A DNA stretch of 64,000 nt from Pseudomonas sp. LFM046 (GCF_000949385.2 NZ_JYKO02000001.1:5160453-5224452), one strand, 5' to 3'. Shown: positions 1 to 9,830, numbered from the stretch's first letter. The notes: generated by a model not told the origin, from the letters alone. A program made the numbers and translations.

Positions 1-413
1 ACTCGGCCTTCGACCAACTGAACGTCGGCGACAGCCGCACCGACACCTTCCAGGTGCTCAGCACCGACGGCACCGCCACCAGCGTCAAGGTCACCATCAA
101 GGGCACCAACGACGCCGCTGTGCTGAGTTCCGCCGTCGTCGAACTGAACGAAACCAACGCTCCGCTGACTACCGGCGGCACCCTGACCATCAGCGACGTC
201 GACAACCCGGCGACCTTCCAGGCCCAGACCAACAGCCCCGGCAGCTACGGCAAGTTCAGCATCGACGCCGCCGGCGCCTGGACCTTCACCGCCAACTCGG
301 CCTTCGACCAACTGAACGTCGGCGACAGCCGCACCGATACCTTCCAGGTGCTCAGCACCGACGGCACCGCCACCAGCGTCAAGGTCACTATCAAGGGCAC
401 CAACGACGCGCCC
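1..413 (+). repeat. Tandem ~294-bp repeat inside adhesin gene
   Basis: The stretch beginning at base 1 recurs at base 295 with only scattered changes, giving a 294-bp (98-codon) period. This is the DNA signature of recently homogenised VCBS repeats. The array probably continues to the left of the window. Confidence 0.85.
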
Positions 414-2327
414 ACCACCGCCCCGGTGACCCTCGCCTCCATCGCCGAAGACAGTGGCCCCCGCCTCATCACCCAGGCTCAGTTGCTGGTCGGCGCGGGG
501 GATGTCGACAGCGCCACCCTTACCGCCAGCAACCTGCAGATCGCATCGGGTGGTGGCAGCCTGATCAATAACAACAACGGCACCTGGAGCTACACGCCGG
601 CGCTCAATGACGACACGTCCGTCAGCTTCACTTACACCGTCAGCGACGGCTCGCTCAGCACCGCCGGTAGTGCGTCACTCGACATCACCCCGGTGAACGA
701 CGCCCCGGTCAATACCCTGCCCGGCGCCCAGACCACCCCGAGCGGAACCACCAAGACCATCAGCAACCTGAGCGTCGCCGATGTGGACGCCGCCTCAAGC
801 AACCTGACGGTGACGCTGCAGGTCGCTCACGGCACGCTCGCCGCGCAATCTGTCGTGGGCGGTGCCGCCATTGGGGGACTCAACACCTCGACACTCACCC
901 TCACCGGAACGCTCGCCCAGATCAACGCGACGCTGGCGGCCAACGTCAACTATGTGTCCGCGCTCAACTTCAGCGGCAACGACACCCTGACCATGACCAC
1001 CAACGACGGTGCCGCCAGCGACACCGACAGCCTGGCCATCGCGGTGACCTTGAGTAACCTGGCGCCAGTGGCGACGACTGACACGCTGATCGTGTCCGAC
1101 GCCACCCATGTGGTCATTTCCGTCGCCACCCTGCTCGACAATGATTTCGATGTCGACGGCGCCTACCTGAGCATCACGGGCCTCGGCAGTGGCGGACTGC
1201 TCAATGCGACCAACCTGCGCTTTGTGGCAGGCAGCAACAACAGCCTGATCGAATTCGACACGGCCACTGATCAGACGAACTTCGGTAGCTTCACCTACAC
1301 GCTGTCCGACAATAACGGTGGCCAGTCGACCGGGACCGTGAACTTGATCGGAAAGGACGTCCGCCAGAGCACCGACTCAGGAAACGAAAATGACGCGGTC
1401 AACCTCGCCGGTAATACCTACCAGGCGTCGTTCATCGATGGGAGAGCTGGCAACGATGGCATTACCGGTGCGGGAGGCGCGGTCGACCGCTTCATTGGTG
1501 GCATCGGCAATGACACCCTGATTGGAGGAAACGGCAACGACACCCTTCGTGGCGGCGCTGGCAACGACAAGCTGGACGGCGGCAATGGACTCGACATGCT
1601 CGACCTGTCTGATGCAACCAGCGGGGTCACCTTCACGCTGACTCAAAGCAGCAACGACACGTCGGCCGATCTTTCCAACTTCGGCCTGGACAAGGATTCC
1701 TACGCAAACATGGAGGGCGTGATTGGCTCCCGCTTCGCAGACGACCTTACCGGCAGCAGCGGCAACGACATCATTCGCGGCGGTGCAGGCAACGACACCC
1801 TGAATGGCGGTGACGGCGTCGACCTGCTCGATCTGTCCGATGCGACCGGCCCGGTCACCTTCACGCTGACTCAAAGTAACAGCGGCACGCTCGTCGATCT
1901 TTCCAGCGTGGGCCTGGGCACCGACATCTACCAAAACATGGAAGGCGTGATCGGGTCGATCTTCAGCGACACGCTGACGGGCAGCAGCGGCAATGACGTC
2001 CTGGTCGGCGGCCTGGGTGCAGACCAGCTCACCGGTGGCGGCGGCGCCGACGTGTTCAGGTTCAACAACCTCAGCGAGGGTGAGGACCGCATCCTCGACT
2101 ACAGCGCCAATGACAAGCTTGATTTCTCGGCCCTGTTCACTACCGCACCGTCGGGGGATATCGCCAACTACGTCAAGGCGGTGCAGGTCGGTACGGACAT
2201 CTCCGTGCAGGTGGATGTCGACGGCAGCGGAGCTGCGCCCTTCGTCGAGCTGGTCACCATCACCGGCGTTCAAACGCAGGTAACGGCCACGTTCGGAGGC
2301 GCCGACCACATCATTATTCCGAGCTGA
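3..2327 (+). CDS. RTX/VCBS-repeat adhesin, C-terminal part (partial at window start)
   Basis: The reading frame is open from base 3, so only the last 774 residues of a larger protein are visible. The N-terminal part has VCBS/cadherin-like repeats of about 98 residues (motif VTIKGTNDA). It is followed by glycine- and aspartate-rich RTX nonapeptides (GNDTLIGGNGNDTLRGG near 1505-1590, again near 1760-1815 and 1985-2050) and a C-terminal type I secretion target region. Family knowledge: such proteins are exported by an ABC/MFP/TolC type I system, bind calcium through the RTX repeats and act in adhesion or biofilm formation. The secretion genes are not in the window. The first two repeats are nearly identical in DNA. 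Confidence 0.9.
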   Translation, partial: SAFDQLNVGDSRTDTFQVLSTDGTATSVKVTIKGTNDAAVLSSAVVELNETNAPLTTGGTLTISDVDNPATFQAQTNSPGSYGKFSIDAAGAWTFTANSAFDQLNVGDSRTDTFQVLSTDGTATSVKVTIKGTNDAPTTAPVTLASIAEDSGPRLITQAQLLVGAGDVDSATLTASNLQIASGGGSLINNNNGTWSYTPALNDDTSVSFTYTVSDGSLSTAGSASLDITPVNDAPVNTLPGAQTTPSGTTKTISNLSVADVDAASSNLTVTLQVAHGTLAAQSVVGGAAIGGLNTSTLTLTGTLAQINATLAANVNYVSALNFSGNDTLTMTTNDGAASDTDSLAIAVTLSNLAPVATTDTLIVSDATHVVISVATLLDNDFDVDGAYLSITGLGSGGLLNATNLRFVAGSNNSLIEFDTATDQTNFGSFTYTLSDNNGGQSTGTVNLIGKDVRQSTDSGNENDAVNLAGNTYQASFIDGRAGNDGITGAGGAVDRFIGGIGNDTLIGGNGNDTLRGGAGNDKLDGGNGLDMLDLSDATSGVTFTLTQSSNDTSADLSNFGLDKDSYANMEGVIGSRFADDLTGSSGNDIIRGGAGNDTLNGGDGVDLLDLSDATGPVTFTLTQSNSGTLVDLSSVGLGTDIYQNMEGVIGSIFSDTLTGSSGNDVLVGGLGADQLTGGGGADVFRFNNLSEGEDRILDYSANDKLDFSALFTTAPSGDIANYVKAVQVGTDISVQVDVDGSGAAPFVELVTITGVQTQVTATFGGADHIIIPS

Positions 2328-2333
2328 CGGTCT

Positions 2334-2362
2334 GCCCCCTCTCCCCGAAAGGGAGAGGGGGC
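2334..2362. terminator. Hairpin between convergent genes (CCCTCTCCC palindrome family)
   Basis: A perfect 12-bp stem (GCCCCCTCTCCC, loop CGAAA, then its complement) fills the 48-bp gap between the adhesin stop and the stop of the opposing alpha-2-macroglobulin gene. It lacks a T-run. Its position fits a bidirectional terminator. The same core sequence occurs at 38088-38136 and 60301-60334. Confidence 0.55.
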
Positions 2363-2375
2363 TCAGGCTCGGCCC

Positions 2376-5300
2376 TTACTTCGCTCTCACCACCAGCTTT
2401 TCCGGCGCCTCGCCGAGTGCCTGCCAGTTCGGCCGGTACATGGACTCCACCGTGGGCGGCGGCACGCGGTAGGTGCCGGGGGTGACGGCGCGGGCCAGGT
2501 ACAGCAGGTGCGTGGTGTTGTACTCGCTCACGTCCAGGGCGGCGACATAGCGGTCGTCGCGGAACTCCTGGTGCTTGATGGCGGCGTTCTGCATGGACTT
2601 CTGCCACTCCTTCACCGCACTGCTGGCGTCGTCCAGGCTGGCGGCGCTCTGGGCGAGGTTCTGGTTTTCCAGTTCCAGGCCCGCCGGCAGCAGGTCGACC
2701 ACCAGGGCATCGGGCACCCGCTCCTTGGCTTCGACCGCGAGGTGCACCAGCACCAGCTCACCGCTTTCCAGGGCATTGAGGTCGAGACGCTGGCCATCCG
2801 CGCCGAGGAACTCGCGGTAGATGCTGAGGTTTTCGCCGCCGGCCGCCGGTGCCTTCAGCGGGTAGCCGGATAGCGTCAGTTGCTGGTAGATGGGCGCGTC
2901 ACCGCCGGAGGCGACGCTCAGGGGCTCAGCCAGCAAGGCGCCGTCCAGTTTCAGGCCAGGCTGCTGATTACTCAGCCCGCGCTGCTGGTCGCCGGCAGTC
3001 AGTCGGGCGCTCCAGTTCGGCTCGGGCTTGCCCAGCAGGCCGCGCCCCGCGAGGAACAGGGAATTGCGCTCCTGGGTGGAAAGCCAGCGCTCGGCGGCCA
3101 CCAGGTCGGACAGGTCGAACAGTCGCTGCTCGCGGGCACTGGCGGCCAGGTCGTGTTCCTCCAGCAGGGCGAGGATCAGGGCCTGGTCCCGCAGCGGGCT
3201 GCCGTAGTCGTCCAGCCATTCACGCGTGTCCCGATGCACCTGCAGGCCCAGTTCCAGGGCCTGGTCGGCGCGGGGCGCATCCCCCATCAGCTTGAAGGCC
3301 ACCGCCAGTTGCACCAGGGGCAGGCCGGAGCGGGCGTCGGCGCGGCGTTCCCACAGGCTGCGCAGGGCACCGAGGGGCGCCTGCTGGCTGCGGGCGAGCA
3401 CGTAGCCGGCATAGGCCTGCACGGCGAAGCGGGTGTGGTCGACGTACTGGCTGTAGCCGACTTCGATCAGGTTGCGCTCCTGCAGGTAGCGCAGCAGGCG
3501 TTCGCTGGCCTTCTTCAGGGCTTCCGGCGGCACCGCGAAGCCCTGGTCACGGGCCCGCAGGAGGAAGTCGGTGACATAGGCGGTCAGCCAGTACTCCTCC
3601 TCGCTGTCGGCACTCCAGAGGCCGAAGCTGCCGTTGTAGCGCTGCATGCCCAGCAGGCGTTCGATGCCGATCTCGATGGACCGGCGGCGCTGGTCGTCGG
3701 ACTCCCCTTCCAACCCGAGGCGCTTCAGCGTGGCCGCGTCGGCGTAGAGCGACGGGTAGAGCCCGCTGGTGGTCTGCTCGGCGCAGCCGTAGGGATAGGC
3801 CTTGAGGGCACGAACCTGCTCGCCGAGGTTCAGCGGGGGGCGGCTGGAAAGTTGCAGCAGCGCTTCGCGGCCGCTCGGATCGAAGGCCTCCAGGGTGCCG
3901 GCTGGCAGGGTCCAGGGCTCACCCTTGAGCACGGCACGGAATTGCTTGAGCTGCGCCGGATAGGCCGGGCGCACGCCGAGGGTCCATTCACGGCTGAAGG
4001 GCGGCAGGTTTTCGCCCGGCAGTTCCAGGCCGTTGACGGTCACCTTGAAGCTGCCCTGGCCGTAGCCGCCCACCGCCCGCACCGGAATGCGCAAGGTGGT
4101 GCGCTGGCCATCGGCGAGCTGGATGGGCGCGGTCTGGGCGCCGCCGCTCTGGGTGAGATCGAGCTGGCCACCGCTCTGCAGTTCCACGTCCAGCCGCTGG
4201 GGCTTGCCGGAGAGGTTGGTCAGGTCGAGGGCCAGGGTGGTCTGGTCGCCGCCCGCGAGGAAGCGCGGCGCGGCCAGTTCCGCCACCAGGGGCGCGGCCA
4301 CCACGGTCTTCGCCTCGGCCATGCCGTAGCGTTCGTCGGTCCAGGCCTGGGCCATCAGGCGCAGTTCGCCGTTGAAGTCGGGGATATCCAGGCTGACTTC
4401 GCCCTGGCCCTGGTCGTCCAGAGTCACCGGCGAGCTCTGCAACGCGACGATGGTCACGCTGGTCTGCGGGCGCTTGCCGCCGCCGGCCAGGGCCGCGTCA
4501 CCACCGAACGCCAGGGTGGCCAGGCGCCCCTGCCCTGCTTCGATCAGTTGGCCGTAGACGTCGAGCTGGTCGGCGCCGTAGGCCTTGCGGCCGAACAGGG
4601 TGGCGAAGGGGTCCGGCGTGGCGTAACTGGTGATGTTGAGGATGCCCACGTCCACCGCGGCCACCAGCACATGCACCTGCTTCGGCGCGCTGCCATCGGC
4701 GTTTTTCGCCTGCACCTGGACCTTCAGCGGTTGCTTGGGCCGCATCTTCTCGGGGGCGGTAAGACTCAGGGCCAGCTTGCGCGGCGCCCGTTCCAGCGGC
4801 AGGTGCAGAAGGCCCACGGCACGCTTGGGCGTGACGCTGGCCTTGCGCTCGCCGGGGCGGATCACCAGGGCGCTGACGTAGAGGTCGTGGCGGGCCCAGT
4901 CGCTGGCCACGGGGATGTCGAAGCTCTTGCCTTCCGCCGGCACCTCGATGGGTTGCCACCAGAGCGGGCCCTCGGAGGATTCCACCAGCAGGTAGCCGCT
5001 GCCGGCACTGGGCGGTGTGACGGTGACCTTGGCGGTATCGCCGGCACTGTAGGCGGGCTTGTCCAGGGCCAGCTTGACCTGGTCCGGGCGCACCGCACCG
5101 CCTTCGGCGTTGTCCTGCCAGCGGTAGCCCGCCCAGAAGCGCAGGCTGCTGGTGATGCCGGTCTGCGGGTCTTCCACTTCCACGCGATAGGGGCCCCACT
5201 CCACCGGGAAGGCGACCTTGGCGGTGCCGCCGGCGGCCACCTGCACCTGCTCTTCGGAGAGGTTCAGGTACTTCTCGTTGTAGTGATAGGTCCAGCCGTC

Positions 5301-7280
5301 GTTGTCGGAGTAGTTCCAGTAATAGTCGCGGCGCTCGCGCACCAGGCGCACCTTGAGGTTGTCCGCGGCCAGCTTGTTGCCGGCCGGGTCCGCCACCAGC
5401 AGTTCGAATTCGGCGAGGCTGTCGGCGTCGGTTTCTTCACCGTCGAACAGCGGGCGCAGGCCGGGCAGGCGCTCGGCCGGCCACACCGGCTGCACCAGGC
5501 GGCGGGTGATCGGGCGGCCGCCGGATTCCTGCAGACTGGCCTGGAGGATCAGTTGCAGCGGCGACTTGGCGTCGGCCCAGCGGGACTCGATGTTCAGCTG
5601 GGTCTTGCCGTCGGCATCCAACTGGGTTTCATCCAGCTCGATGTCCTGCTTCAGTTCGTCCTCGGTGATGGAGCCGAACTGGTAGCCCGGCAGCGCCTTC
5701 ACTGCGTCGCGCAGGGGGCGCACGTAGAGCTGGCCGGTGAGGCGGTTGCCGGAGGCCGGCGCGCCGTAGAGGTAGCGGCCTTCCACCTGGAACGTGGCGC
5801 TGTCGGCGGGGGCGAAGGGCTGGTCGCTGCCCTTGAGCTCCAGCGCCATGCGCTCGGGAAGGAAGTCTTCCACGAGGAATTCGTAGAGCTGCGGCTTGCC
5901 GTCGCCCAGGTCGAAGAGCAGTTGCCAGCGTCCGGTGGGGGCCTCTGCCGCGAGCGGCAGCTGGTACTGGTAGAAACCGCCCTCGTCAGCTTTCCAGACG
6001 AAGCGGCGGCTTACCTGTTCATCGGGTCGGCGGACTTCCACAGTCACCGGCTGATCCTTCACCGCGCGGCCGTCGGCATCCCGCAAGAGGCCGTTGAGCA
6101 GCACGGTTTCGCCCGGCCGGTAGAGGTCGCGGGGGCCGAACACGAAGAACTGCAGGGCATGGCTGGCCGGGCCGGCAATGTCGAATTCGGCCAGGTCCAG
6201 GGCGGGCGCGGAGAGGCGCAGCAGGCTGGTCTGCCCGTCCTTGCGGGCGAGCAGCACTTCCGCCTTGGGCGCCAGCGGCAGGTCGGCATGGCCCTTGGCG
6301 TCGGTCTTGCCCTCGGCGAGTACGCGACCCTCGGCGTTCAGCAGTTCCAGGGCGATATCGGATTGAGCGGCGCCGCCTTCCAGGGCCTGGGTGAAGATGT
6401 CCAGGCGGTCCTGGTAACGGTGGGCGGAGAGACCGATGTCGCTGAGGGTGAAGAGGGTCGCCGGGTTCGAATAGGCGTAGCTGCCGGCCTCTTTCATCAC
6501 CGCCAGGTAGACGCCCGGTTGTTTCAGGGGGTCGAGATTGGCGATGGGCAGCAGCAGGGTCTCGCGGGTGTTGCGGGCGGGCTTGAGGTCGAAGCGGCCG
6601 GTGTAGACGAGGTCGGCCATCTTCAGCAGCTCGCGGGATTCCCACAGGTCGAGGGTGCCGCGCTTGCCCCAGCGGGCGAGCAGGTTGGGCAGCCCTTCGG
6701 CCTTCACGCGGAAGAAGTCCACATCGACCCGGTCGACGTTCAGTGCGATCACCGGCAGGCCTTCGGCGAGGCGGGTGGGCAGCAGCGAGCCGCGGCTGGC
6801 GAAGCCGACGGTGGCTTGCAGGTCGCGGGTTTCCAGGCGGGTGACGTGCTCCGCCGCCAGCTGCGCGTCATTCACCGCGCGCAGGCCGGGGTCGATGGTC
6901 AGCACCAGCTGGCGCTGGGGCTCCAGGTGGCGCAGGCGCAGCTCCATCAGGTTGTCGGAGAGCTCCCAGGCGCCATCCACCTTGCCGTCCTTGCTGTCCA
7001 CCAGGTGCAAGCGCTCGGCGAATGGCTGATCCGGGTCCAGCGGTACGGAGAAGGTCACCGACAGCGTACTGGCGCCGTCGAGCTGGACCTCGGAAACGTC
7101 GATGACATTCAGTTCGCGGCCGGCGTAGCGCTTGGCCAGGGCGGCGGTGTCGACGGCCGGGCGGGCCGCCTGCTGGGCAGCAGCAGGTGGCGCTTTACTC
7201 GCCGGTTGCTCGGGGGTGGAGGAATCGCAGGCGCTGAGCAGGCTCAGCACCAAGGCCAGAAGCAGTCCTTTGTTCGGCAT
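2376..7280 (-). CDS. yfhM: Bacterial alpha-2-macroglobulin family lipoprotein (YfhM-like)
   Basis: The predicted protein has 1634 residues, close to E. coli YfhM/ECAM. The start at 7280 was chosen because it opens a lipoprotein signal, MPNKGLLLALVLSLLSAC, with lipobox LSAC. Aspartate follows the lipidated Cys, which in enterobacterial rules favours retention in the inner membrane. The frame stays open further upstream but without signal-like sequence. A thioester motif CAEQ (Cys1166, codon at 3783-3785) lies in the context YPYGCAEQTTS, followed by the alpha-helical domain. Family role: a periplasmic protease trap that covalently captures invading proteases. The usual partner pbpC (PBP1c) is not adjacent. 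Confidence 0.93.
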   Translation of the reverse strand: MPNKGLLLALVLSLLSACDSSTPEQPASKAPPAAAQQAARPAVDTAALAKRYAGRELNVIDVSEVQLDGASTLSVTFSVPLDPDQPFAERLHLVDSKDGKVDGAWELSDNLMELRLRHLEPQRQLVLTIDPGLRAVNDAQLAAEHVTRLETRDLQATVGFASRGSLLPTRLAEGLPVIALNVDRVDVDFFRVKAEGLPNLLARWGKRGTLDLWESRELLKMADLVYTGRFDLKPARNTRETLLLPIANLDPLKQPGVYLAVMKEAGSYAYSNPATLFTLSDIGLSAHRYQDRLDIFTQALEGGAAQSDIALELLNAEGRVLAEGKTDAKGHADLPLAPKAEVLLARKDGQTSLLRLSAPALDLAEFDIAGPASHALQFFVFGPRDLYRPGETVLLNGLLRDADGRAVKDQPVTVEVRRPDEQVSRRFVWKADEGGFYQYQLPLAAEAPTGRWQLLFDLGDGKPQLYEFLVEDFLPERMALELKGSDQPFAPADSATFQVEGRYLYGAPASGNRLTGQLYVRPLRDAVKALPGYQFGSITEDELKQDIELDETQLDADGKTQLNIESRWADAKSPLQLILQASLQESGGRPITRRLVQPVWPAERLPGLRPLFDGEETDADSLAEFELLVADPAGNKLAADNLKVRLVRERRDYYWNYSDNDGWTYHYNEKYLNLSEEQVQVAAGGTAKVAFPVEWGPYRVEVEDPQTGITSSLRFWAGYRWQDNAEGGAVRPDQVKLALDKPAYSAGDTAKVTVTPPSAGSGYLLVESSEGPLWWQPIEVPAEGKSFDIPVASDWARHDLYVSALVIRPGERKASVTPKRAVGLLHLPLERAPRKLALSLTAPEKMRPKQPLKVQVQAKNADGSAPKQVHVLVAAVDVGILNITSYATPDPFATLFGRKAYGADQLDVYGQLIEAGQGRLATLAFGGDAALAGGGKRPQTSVTIVALQSSPVTLDDQGQGEVSLDIPDFNGELRLMAQAWTDERYGMAEAKTVVAAPLVAELAAPRFLAGGDQTTLALDLTNLSGKPQRLDVELQSGGQLDLTQSGGAQTAPIQLADGQRTTLRIPVRAVGGYGQGSFKVTVNGLELPGENLPPFSREWTLGVRPAYPAQLKQFRAVLKGEPWTLPAGTLEAFDPSGREALLQLSSRPPLNLGEQVRALKAYPYGCAEQTTSGLYPSLYADAATLKRLGLEGESDDQRRRSIEIGIERLLGMQRYNGSFGLWSADSEEEYWLTAYVTDFLLRARDQGFAVPPEALKKASERLLRYLQERNLIEVGYSQYVDHTRFAVQAYAGYVLARSQQAPLGALRSLWERRADARSGLPLVQLAVAFKLMGDAPRADQALELGLQVHRDTREWLDDYGSPLRDQALILALLEEHDLAASAREQRLFDLSDLVAAERWLSTQERNSLFLAGRGLLGKPEPNWSARLTAGDQQRGLSNQQPGLKLDGALLAEPLSVASGGDAPIYQQLTLSGYPLKAPAAGGENLSIYREFLGADGQRLDLNALESGELVLVHLAVEAKERVPDALVVDLLPAGLELENQNLAQSAASLDDASSAVKEWQKSMQNAAIKHQEFRDDRYVAALDVSEYNTTHLLYLARAVTPGTYRVPPPTVESMYRPNWQALGEAPEKLVVRAK

Positions 7281-7383
7281 GGGGCACCCTGAGGGGGGGA
7301 AATGGGCAGTCGCAGAATATAGTCGAGCGTCCTTGGGCTGACGAGCGCGGCGGGGCGATCTGAGCACCGCCGCACGCTCTGCC

Positions 7384-7815
7384 TCAGCGGCTTTCCAGCG
7401 AGTGACTCGGTTCTTCGGCGCGGCCCTGGACGCTGGAGCGGCGCGGGGTGATAGCGCCACTGCGTTCCAGGATCGGGTAGGCCAGCGCGGTGACGTGGTA
7501 GTGGATGCGCCGGTAGTCGCGCAGCATGCGGTGGAACAGGTCGCCGGCGCAGAGGCGCACGATGATGAAGGGGTTGTTGAAGGCCTGCAGCAGTTGCACC
7601 AGGGCATGGGGCGGACGGTCGTGGGCCACCTCGTTGGGCCCATCCTGTTGCAGGCGGGCCCGGGCGTCGGCCTGGTCAAGGCCATCTTTGCGGCTGCGCA
7701 CCTTGGACAGGGTGGTTTCCAGGCTGTTCTGCGCTTCGCGGGCTGCGCGCATGGACAGCCTGTCGCTGCGGCGTTCGGCGTCGAGCCGGGTGTCTTGCTG
7801 GGTCGCTACGCTCAT
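7384..7815 (-). pseudogene. Truncated mgtA-like ATPase N-terminus fused to an unrelated tail
   Basis: This ORF encodes 143 residues from the ATG at 7815, which has an AGGAG box about 10 nt upstream. Residues from about 20 to 80 match my recollection of the MgtA cation-ATPase N-terminal domain (ARLQQDGPNEV, then LVQLLQAFNNPFI). The homology then stops: no transmembrane helices, no DKTG phosphorylation site and no nucleotide-binding domain follow. The last 60 residues (DYRRIHYHVTALAYPILERS) are unlike MgtA but keep Pseudomonas-like codon use, so this looks like a deletion fusion and not random read-through. The tail could come from a PhoU-like or Na/Pi-cotransporter C-terminus, but that is a guess. 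It may be a dead remnant or a small expressed chimera. Confidence 0.6.
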
Positions 7816-7927
7816 GACTCGGGTCTCCTGTCGCGAGCTGCGCGACGGCGACACGAGTCAGCTACCGGTCAGGTGACGGGCAGCGGCGTGCCGGGTCGCG
7901 CGCCCGGTGAGAGCGGCGATCCCGGCG

Positions 7928-8107
7928 TCATTCGGCGTGCGTGTGGATCAACCGCCGGCGCTCGAGGCGGCCACTGGCGGGGCTGACCCGCCAGGCGAGC
8001 ACCCTGTCCGGGACGGGAATCGAGACGCAGAAGGCGTGGGGAGTGCGGACGCGCATCCGCGCCACGAAGGCGGATACGCCGGGAGAAATCGAATGCTTGG
8101 AGTTCAT
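7928..8107 (-). CDS. Possible small hypothetical protein (59 aa)
   Basis: An ATG at 8107 opens a 59-residue frame (MNSKHSISPGVSAFVARMRV at the start) containing PVPDRVLAWRVSPASGRLER. This resembles a pattern I recall from short uncharacterised Pseudomonas proteins. An AGGTG sequence sits about 6 nt upstream as a weak ribosome binding site. It precedes the mgtA-like fragment on the same strand. No function can be assigned. Overlapping frames are also open, so this could be spurious. Confidence 0.4.
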   Translation of the reverse strand: MNSKHSISPGVSAFVARMRVRTPHAFCVSIPVPDRVLAWRVSPASGRLERRRLIHTHAE

Positions 8108-8480
8108 CAAGCACCTGTACCCGGCGCGCCGGTCACAGGCGAGGAGCGCGGGATCAGCCCGGAGCGCCGCTCGACCGACCATCCCGTTGCGGGCTCCGTC
8201 GTGCTGAGGTTGTGTTCATCGACCCTGTCTTCGTGTGAACGGCCGGCCGGCATCTACCGGGCGTACTGTCCATGGCTCGCTTGATTGGGAAGCAGAAGTG
8301 CCCTTTGCGCAGGGCCGGCGTTTTATAGGTTCGGCCGCTGGGAGGGTCACTCCGGGAAACGGCGATCCCCGGCAATTCGGATGTTTCATTCAGCAACCCG
8401 ACAACTTCCCTACACCCAATTACCGCCCGGCAGTCTGCGGCCGGCCCCCGCTATACTGCGCCGCCTGACTGGAGCCCTGC
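8108..8480. other. Non-coding stretch upstream of the MATE gene
   Basis: No convincing gene is seen. A TATACT -10-like hexamer lies at 8452-8457, about 25 nt before the MATE start codon, without a clear -35. Short overlapping ORFs on both strands lack ribosome binding sites and family features. Confidence 0.4.
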
Positions 8481-9830
8481 ATGAGCCTGTTCCTCGACGC
8501 CTGGCGGCATTCCCCAACCCACCGGAAGGTTTGGGCCCTGGCCGCGCCCATGATCCTCTCGAACATTTCCGTGCCCCTGGTCGCCCTGGTGGACAGCACG
8601 GTGGCGGGCCACCTGCCCCATGCCCACCAGTTGGGCGCCGTGGCGGTGGGCAGCACGCTGTACATGCTGCTGCTCGGGGTGCTGGGCTTTCTGCGCATGG
8701 GCACCACCGGCTTCGCCGCGCAGGCGGCCGGTCGTGCGGATGGCGGTGCGTTGCGTCAGGTGCTGCTGCAGGGGCTTGGCCTTGCGCTGGGCCTGGCGCT
8801 GTTGCTGGGTCTGCTGGCGGTGCCCTTCAGCGACCTGGCGCTGGGGCTGATGAATCCCTCTGCGGAACTGGACTCGCTGACCCGTGAATTCTTCCACCTG
8901 CGCCTGCTCGGCCTGCCGGCGGCCCTGGCCAACTACGCCCTGGTAGGCTGGTTCCTCGGCACTCAGAACGCTCGCGCACCGCTGGCCATCCTGCTGGGCA
9001 CCAACCTGGCCAACATCGCCCTGGCGCTGTGGTTCGTCCTCGGGCTGGACTGGGGCGTGGCCGGTGCAGCGCGCGCGGCGGTGATCGCCGAATGGAGCGG
9101 CGCGCTGATCGGACTGGCGCTCACCCGAGGGGCGCTGCGCCGCTATCCCGGACGCATCGACTGGCCGGCGCTGCAGCGGTGGCGCAACTGGCGGCCGCTG
9201 CTGGCGGTGAACCGCGACATCTTTATCCGCTCCCTGGCGCTGCAACTGGTGTTCTTCCTGCTGACGGTGCAGGGAACACGGATGGGCGACGCCACCGTGG
9301 CGGCCAATGCCCTGCTGCTCAATGGCCTGCTGGTGACGGCCTACGCCCTGGATGGCCTCGCCCATGCCGTCGAAGCCCTGTGCGGCCACGCCATCGGCGC
9401 CCGCGACCGCCTGACCCTGCACCGCTCCCTGCTGGTCGCCGGGGGCTGGTCGCTGCTCGCGAGCCTGGCCTTTGCGCTGTTCTTCGCCGTGGGCGGTGGG
9501 CTGTTCATCGACCTGCAGAGCGACATCGCCGCCGTGCGCGACGTGGCCCACACCTACCTGCCCTACCTGGCGCTGCTGCCGCTGATCGCGGTCTGGAGCT
9601 ACTTGCTGGACGGCCTCTTCATCGGCGCCACCCGCGCCCGCGAGATGCGCGACGCCATGCTGGTGGCGGTGGTCCTTAGCCTGCCGCTGGGTTGGGGACT
9701 ACAGTTTCTCGGCAACCACGGCCTCTGGCTGGCCTTCCTCGCCTTCATGGCGCTGCGCGGGCTCAGCCTCGGCGCCCTGGCCTGGAGGCTGCAGCGCCGG
9801 GATGGCTGGCTCGCCCCAGCCAACGCCTAG
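8481..9830 (+). CDS. dinF: MATE family multidrug/toxin exporter, DinF type
   Basis: The 449-residue protein is an inner-membrane MATE transporter with about 12 hydrophobic segments. The N-terminal region (APMILSNISVPLVALVDSTV, then FLRMGTTGFAAQAAGR) is typical of the DinF branch rather than NorM. Family role: cation-coupled efflux of toxic organic compounds, with DinF members linked to oxidative and bile-salt stress. The ATG at 8481 has a GGAG box 8-10 nt upstream. The gene stands alone, with an 84-nt gap before the next gene. Its substrate cannot be read from sequence. Confidence 0.9.
   Translation: MSLFLDAWRHSPTHRKVWALAAPMILSNISVPLVALVDSTVAGHLPHAHQLGAVAVGSTLYMLLLGVLGFLRMGTTGFAAQAAGRADGGALRQVLLQGLGLALGLALLLGLLAVPFSDLALGLMNPSAELDSLTREFFHLRLLGLPAALANYALVGWFLGTQNARAPLAILLGTNLANIALALWFVLGLDWGVAGAARAAVIAEWSGALIGLALTRGALRRYPGRIDWPALQRWRNWRPLLAVNRDIFIRSLALQLVFFLLTVQGTRMGDATVAANALLLNGLLVTAYALDGLAHAVEALCGHAIGARDRLTLHRSLLVAGGWSLLASLAFALFFAVGGGLFIDLQSDIAAVRDVAHTYLPYLALLPLIAVWSYLLDGLFIGATRAREMRDAMLVAVVLSLPLGWGLQFLGNHGLWLAFLAFMALRGLSLGALAWRLQRRDGWLAPANA

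Noticed and set aside
2880-7292. 1470-codon open frame on the plus strand
   Set aside because: It is antisense to the well-supported alpha-2-macroglobulin gene and arises from GC-rich third positions.
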